The notes under the pieces were generated by a model. The model did no database searches, was not told the origin of the DNA, and saw only the letters and a list, made by a program, of their open reading frames with translations. 23,356 nt of DNA from DUZB01 sp964407525 (GTDB lineage Bacteria > Desulfobacterota > DSM-4660 > Desulfatiglandales > Desulfatiglandaceae). The translations under genes and the position numbers were made by a program. The DNA lies in the NCBI GenBank assembly GCA_964407525.1, contig CAYOWC010000042.1, positions 1 through 23,356 on the forward strand, read 5' to 3'. Positions 20,663 to 23,356 of this stretch are shown here, piece after piece (within the stretch, counting starts at the first letter, position 1; every line of letters begins with the position of its first letter).

Positions 20663-23083
20663 TTAAAAGCCTGCGACAGTACGAATGTAGATCAGGAATC
20701 TGCCCATGTGCTTTCTATAGGTCCCCCAGATGGGGTAGCGTTTGACGGCCAGTTTGGCTATGATCCCGGGGAGCAGAAAAACCTCCACCATGTTCAGTAT
20801 CCTGACAGCAGCACATGCCTGTGGGATGTCCCCATCCACGACGAGGCGATCCCGTGCGGCTGAGGCAGCTGTTGATTCTTGAAAGGTAAACAAAAGGATA
20901 GCCGCTTCCAGATTCTTAATCCCTATTTTTAGGTTTATATGCATTCCATTTGGTTTTGATCCGAGGTAATTGACTTTCCCTGATGGTTCTTTTCCGATGA
21001 TCATCATGGGGCCATCCGGAAGAACACCCAGAGAGAATTTATATCCATCTGGAATTGCTTTGAATTCTTCTCGTACACCCTTGTCGACTCTGGAGGCGGC
21101 CTGAATCGCCCTGCCCACAAACCAGAGCATAATTGCGAGGTACAGACGTTTCAAGGGCTTTTTCCCCGGAGGCACGATCCTGAAACTGGAACCCATTACT
21201 TCTATTTCCGGCGTTGTCCTGGGTTTGATTCCAAGAGTTTTAAGGGTTTTTTGCGAGGGCCTTCCATCTGCGTCATACCCTCGGACCTTATAATAGGCAT
21301 CAAGCATCTTGTTCAGAGGAACAACCCGTTTCTCGGGGTCGCAGGTTCGGCCCTCTTTGAGAAACCGGTCCGGAAGCGTATCGTCTTTCCTGGAAATCCC
21401 TTCCTCACAATTCATAAGTCGTTCAAGCGTATGGATTCTTTTCCCCGCTTTCAGGTATTCCCACTGGGACATTTTGATGCCGGTCACGGCGCTGAAAAAT
21501 TTAGAGTAGAGGGACACGTCCATAAGCATGAGCGCCACGTCCGGCATAAATTGCATGGTTAATCCCAGCAGATATTTAGGGGTATATTTTACAATAGGCG
21601 GTTCCAGCGTGTAGGCGAAGGCGGTGAACTGACAGGTATGGAGTGAATTCACGGTTGCATAGAGGTTCTCAAAATAGTGGGAAAACTTTGCCTTGGCCCT
21701 CGTGGAATAGGGGTTGAGGAGCCCGAATGATACCTCCAGGGCGAACAAAGCAGACGAAAGGTGGCATGCGCCCCTGTTCGCAACGGCATAGGCTAATCCC
21801 TGTCCCCATGCACCCCTTGGATCGTAGGCTGCCATCTCCAAGCCCTTGATATGGATTGCGAACGTTTCTCCGCCATACTTCTCGGATAACCAGCGCACGC
21901 CTTTGGCCATTTCCCCCGCGAAACCGTTTCCGTTCGCCATATCTTTCAATATACTCGATACGCCTTCAGGAGCCCCGAAGGCAAGGGAAGTCTCAACAAG
22001 ACCTTTTTCTCCTGCTTCCATGATATAGGCGAGGACCGCTCCGGCTGAAATGGTGTCCATCCCCATAAGGCCGCAGAGATCGTTCCATTCCGTGATGAGA
22101 TCAGGGTCGAAAATCCCCAGGTTGGGTCCGAGAAGACCAACGGTTTCGTATTCCGGAATCTGGTGTTCCGTTCCATCTTCATGGGTTCCCTTGTGTCCGC
22201 AGAGAATTGTGCATGGCTTGCAGGTGTTGTGTTTGCTGTGGTACTTCTGCTTCATGGTCTCGCCGGAAACCCTGGAGGCTGATTCATGGCTGCCCCCCTG
22301 AAAATTGTTAACCGGAAGGATGCCACCTTTATTGCACCACTCCACGTGAGAACCGGTGCCGAAGTTGCGGTAGGCGCCTGAGGTGACGTCATTTTTGTTG
22401 ATATAGTTTGTGGCCCGTTTTTTTGCCTTTTCGAATTTCCCCGGATCTTTCGGCAGAATACGGTATTGTCCTCCCTCTGCAACGATTGCCTTTAAGTTTT
22501 TGGATCCCATGACGGCACCCATCCCGCCCCTGCCCAAAAAACGTTCGCCGGAGGCGATATTGGCAATGGGCGCCAAATTTTCGCCGGCGGGTCCTATGGC
22601 AAGCACTCCGGATTTTTTGCTACTGCCGATTGCCTGCTGAGTCTGTTTCGTATCCATGCCCCACAAATCGGAAGCAGACTCGAATCGAACCCCCTTATCG
22701 TCTATGATCAGGTAAACGGGCGTTTCTGCTTTCCCGGTTATGAGTAGTCCGTCGTACCCCGCGGTCTTGAAGGCCATACCAAAAGGACCGCCACAGGATG
22801 AACTGACCATGATTCCGGTAAGTGGAGATTTTGTGACGGCCGAAAAACGACCGGAACACGGCGCTCCCGTACCCATAAGAATCCCGGGCATAAAGGCGAG
22901 ATAATTGTCTTTGCCCAGCGGGTCCGTTTTCGGCGGCATCCTGTCGTACAGGAGCTTCAACCCAAGTCCTTTTCCCCCAAGGAATAACCTCCTGTCCTGG
23001 TCCGAAAGGGGAAAGGTCTTGACCTCTCTACTGCCAAGATCAATTTCAAGAAAACGGTTACTTGTTCCTATAATTTCATCCAT
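20663..23083 (-). CDS. Aldehyde ferredoxin oxidoreductase with C-terminal SCP2-like extension
   Basis: An 806-residue protein, about 180-200 longer than most AORs. Residues 1-210 are the AOR N-domain (FLGGKGLGLKLL, SSSCGGPFG, RGGMGAVMGSKNLKAI). The cluster ligands are C288-x2-C291-x3-C295 and C484, at nearly the positions of the archaeal enzyme. YDPRGAWGQGLAYAVANRGACH (420-441) is also typical. AORs use a tungstopterin and ferredoxin to interconvert aldehydes and carboxylates. From about 645 comes a hydrophobic/amphipathic helix, then 673-785 resembling an SCP2 (sterol-carrier) lipid-binding domain: AIPDGYKFSLGVLP, INLKIGIKNLEAA, VDGDIPQACAAVRIL. That suggests a hydrophobic substrate; the domain call is from pattern recognition only. 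GGGAG 8-10 nt before the ATG supports the start. It heads a minus-strand run with two iron alcohol dehydrogenase paralogs. Confidence 0.88.
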   Translation of the reverse strand: MDEIIGTSNRFLEIDLGSREVKTFPLSDQDRRLFLGGKGLGLKLLYDRMPPKTDPLGKDNYLAFMPGILMGTGAPCSGRFSAVTKSPLTGIMVSSSCGGPFGMAFKTAGYDGLLITGKAETPVYLIIDDKGVRFESASDLWGMDTKQTQQAIGSSKKSGVLAIGPAGENLAPIANIASGERFLGRGGMGAVMGSKNLKAIVAEGGQYRILPKDPGKFEKAKKRATNYINKNDVTSGAYRNFGTGSHVEWCNKGGILPVNNFQGGSHESASRVSGETMKQKYHSKHNTCKPCTILCGHKGTHEDGTEHQIPEYETVGLLGPNLGIFDPDLITEWNDLCGLMGMDTISAGAVLAYIMEAGEKGLVETSLAFGAPEGVSSILKDMANGNGFAGEMAKGVRWLSEKYGGETFAIHIKGLEMAAYDPRGAWGQGLAYAVANRGACHLSSALFALEVSFGLLNPYSTRAKAKFSHYFENLYATVNSLHTCQFTAFAYTLEPPIVKYTPKYLLGLTMQFMPDVALMLMDVSLYSKFFSAVTGIKMSQWEYLKAGKRIHTLERLMNCEEGISRKDDTLPDRFLKEGRTCDPEKRVVPLNKMLDAYYKVRGYDADGRPSQKTLKTLGIKPRTTPEIEVMGSSFRIVPPGKKPLKRLYLAIMLWFVGRAIQAASRVDKGVREEFKAIPDGYKFSLGVLPDGPMMIIGKEPSGKVNYLGSKPNGMHINLKIGIKNLEAAILLFTFQESTAASAARDRLVVDGDIPQACAAVRILNMVEVFLLPGIIAKLAVKRYPIWGTYRKHMGRFLIYIRTVAGF

Positions 23084-23129
23084 CTCGCTGCTCCCGAAGC
23101 CTGTTCTGAAGAGTTGTGAACTTGGTTCC

Positions 23130-23158
23130 TGTATAGTGCATCTAATGATTTTTCACAA
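23130..23158 (-). promoter_or_regulatory. Candidate promoter of the AOR gene
   Basis: On the minus strand TTGTGA, a 17-nt spacer and TATACA lie 47 nt before the AOR start codon, within the 100-nt gap to the HIT gene. Each box matches the consensus at four of six bases, so the call is weak. Confidence 0.3.
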
Positions 23159-23183
23159 TCGATAATTCAAGCTGGACAATGGT

Positions 23184-23356
23184 TCAGAGAAGCACGGCCG
23201 CGGCAATCTTTTCGCCGGTCTCCTTTATCAGGTCCATGTCCCCGGGTTTGATCTCCCAAGACGTTACAGGAAGAACCGGGCTTCCCGGAAGGCGGGGAAT
23301 CAGATGAAGATGATAGTGAAGGACGACCTGGTTGGCCCCCCGACCGTTGAGTTGAA
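23184..23356 (-). CDS. HIT-family protein, C-terminal part (cut by window edge)
   Basis: The last 56 residues are visible. They include NGRGANQVVLHYHLHLIPR with the histidine triad H-Y-H-L-H, the nucleotide-phosphate-binding motif of HIT hydrolases, which act on adenosine polyphosphates or AMP-lysine-type substrates. The stop codon is at 23184-23186. The N-terminus lies beyond the window, so length and start are unknown. It is on the same strand as the AOR gene and 100 nt upstream of it, possibly in the same transcript, but a promoter candidate lies between. Confidence 0.85.
   Translation of the reverse strand, partial: QLNGRGANQVVLHYHLHLIPRLPGSPVLPVTSWEIKPGDMDLIKETGEKIAAAVLL

Overview
The window looks like chromosomal DNA from an anaerobic member of the Desulfobacterota (former Deltaproteobacteria), probably a sulfate reducer of the Desulfobacterales or a close relative. 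This rests on gene content. It carries a siroheme-dependent (Ahb) heme pathway with hemB embedded in it, a tungsten-type aldehyde ferredoxin oxidoreductase (AOR), an FTR-like Fe-S disulfide reductase, a long TauE/SafE exporter and iron-dependent alcohol dehydrogenases. No replication, phage or transposase gene is visible. All full-length genes are intact, with no frameshift detected. Species cannot be named from the sequence alone.

Layout, left to right: (1) 1-617 is non-coding with a MITE-like repeat. (2) 618-5299 holds a nucleotide-sugar epimerase, groES-groEL and a UDP-glucuronate-4-epimerase-like gene, all on +. (3) 5410-8413, on the minus strand, holds a TauE/SafE exporter, a small three-helix membrane protein and a TraB-family protein; the last two overlap. 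(4) 8770-10194 is pyruvate kinase on +. (5) 10593-14449, on +, is the alternative heme module ahbC-hemB-ahbD-ahbA/B, followed by a small coiled-coil/winged-helix protein (14599-14970). (6) 15213-17330, minus, is an operon of glutaredoxin, FTR-like protein and SagB-type flavoenzyme. (7) 17443-18138, +, is a lytic-transglycosylase-like lipoprotein. (8) 18148-23083, minus, is a long AOR with a C-terminal lipid-binding-like extension, then two tandem iron-alcohol-dehydrogenase paralogs. (9) The 3' end of a HIT-family gene lies at the right edge.

How the genes work together: hemB makes porphobilinogen, and AhbA/B, AhbC and AhbD convert siroheme to heme b; the middle steps must be encoded elsewhere. 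The AOR plus alcohol dehydrogenase pair could interconvert an acid, its aldehyde and its alcohol. The unusual parts are a second alcohol dehydrogenase paralog that has lost all four metal ligands, and an AOR carrying an apparent SCP2-like domain. The Grx-FTR-SagB operon looks like a thiol/flavin redox relay with no RiPP genes around it.

The intergenic DNA is rich in dispersed and tandem repeats: a roughly 160-bp inverted-repeat element present twice, a composite repeat ending just before three start codons, an octamer array, and several low-complexity word repeats. These are the main structure outside genes.
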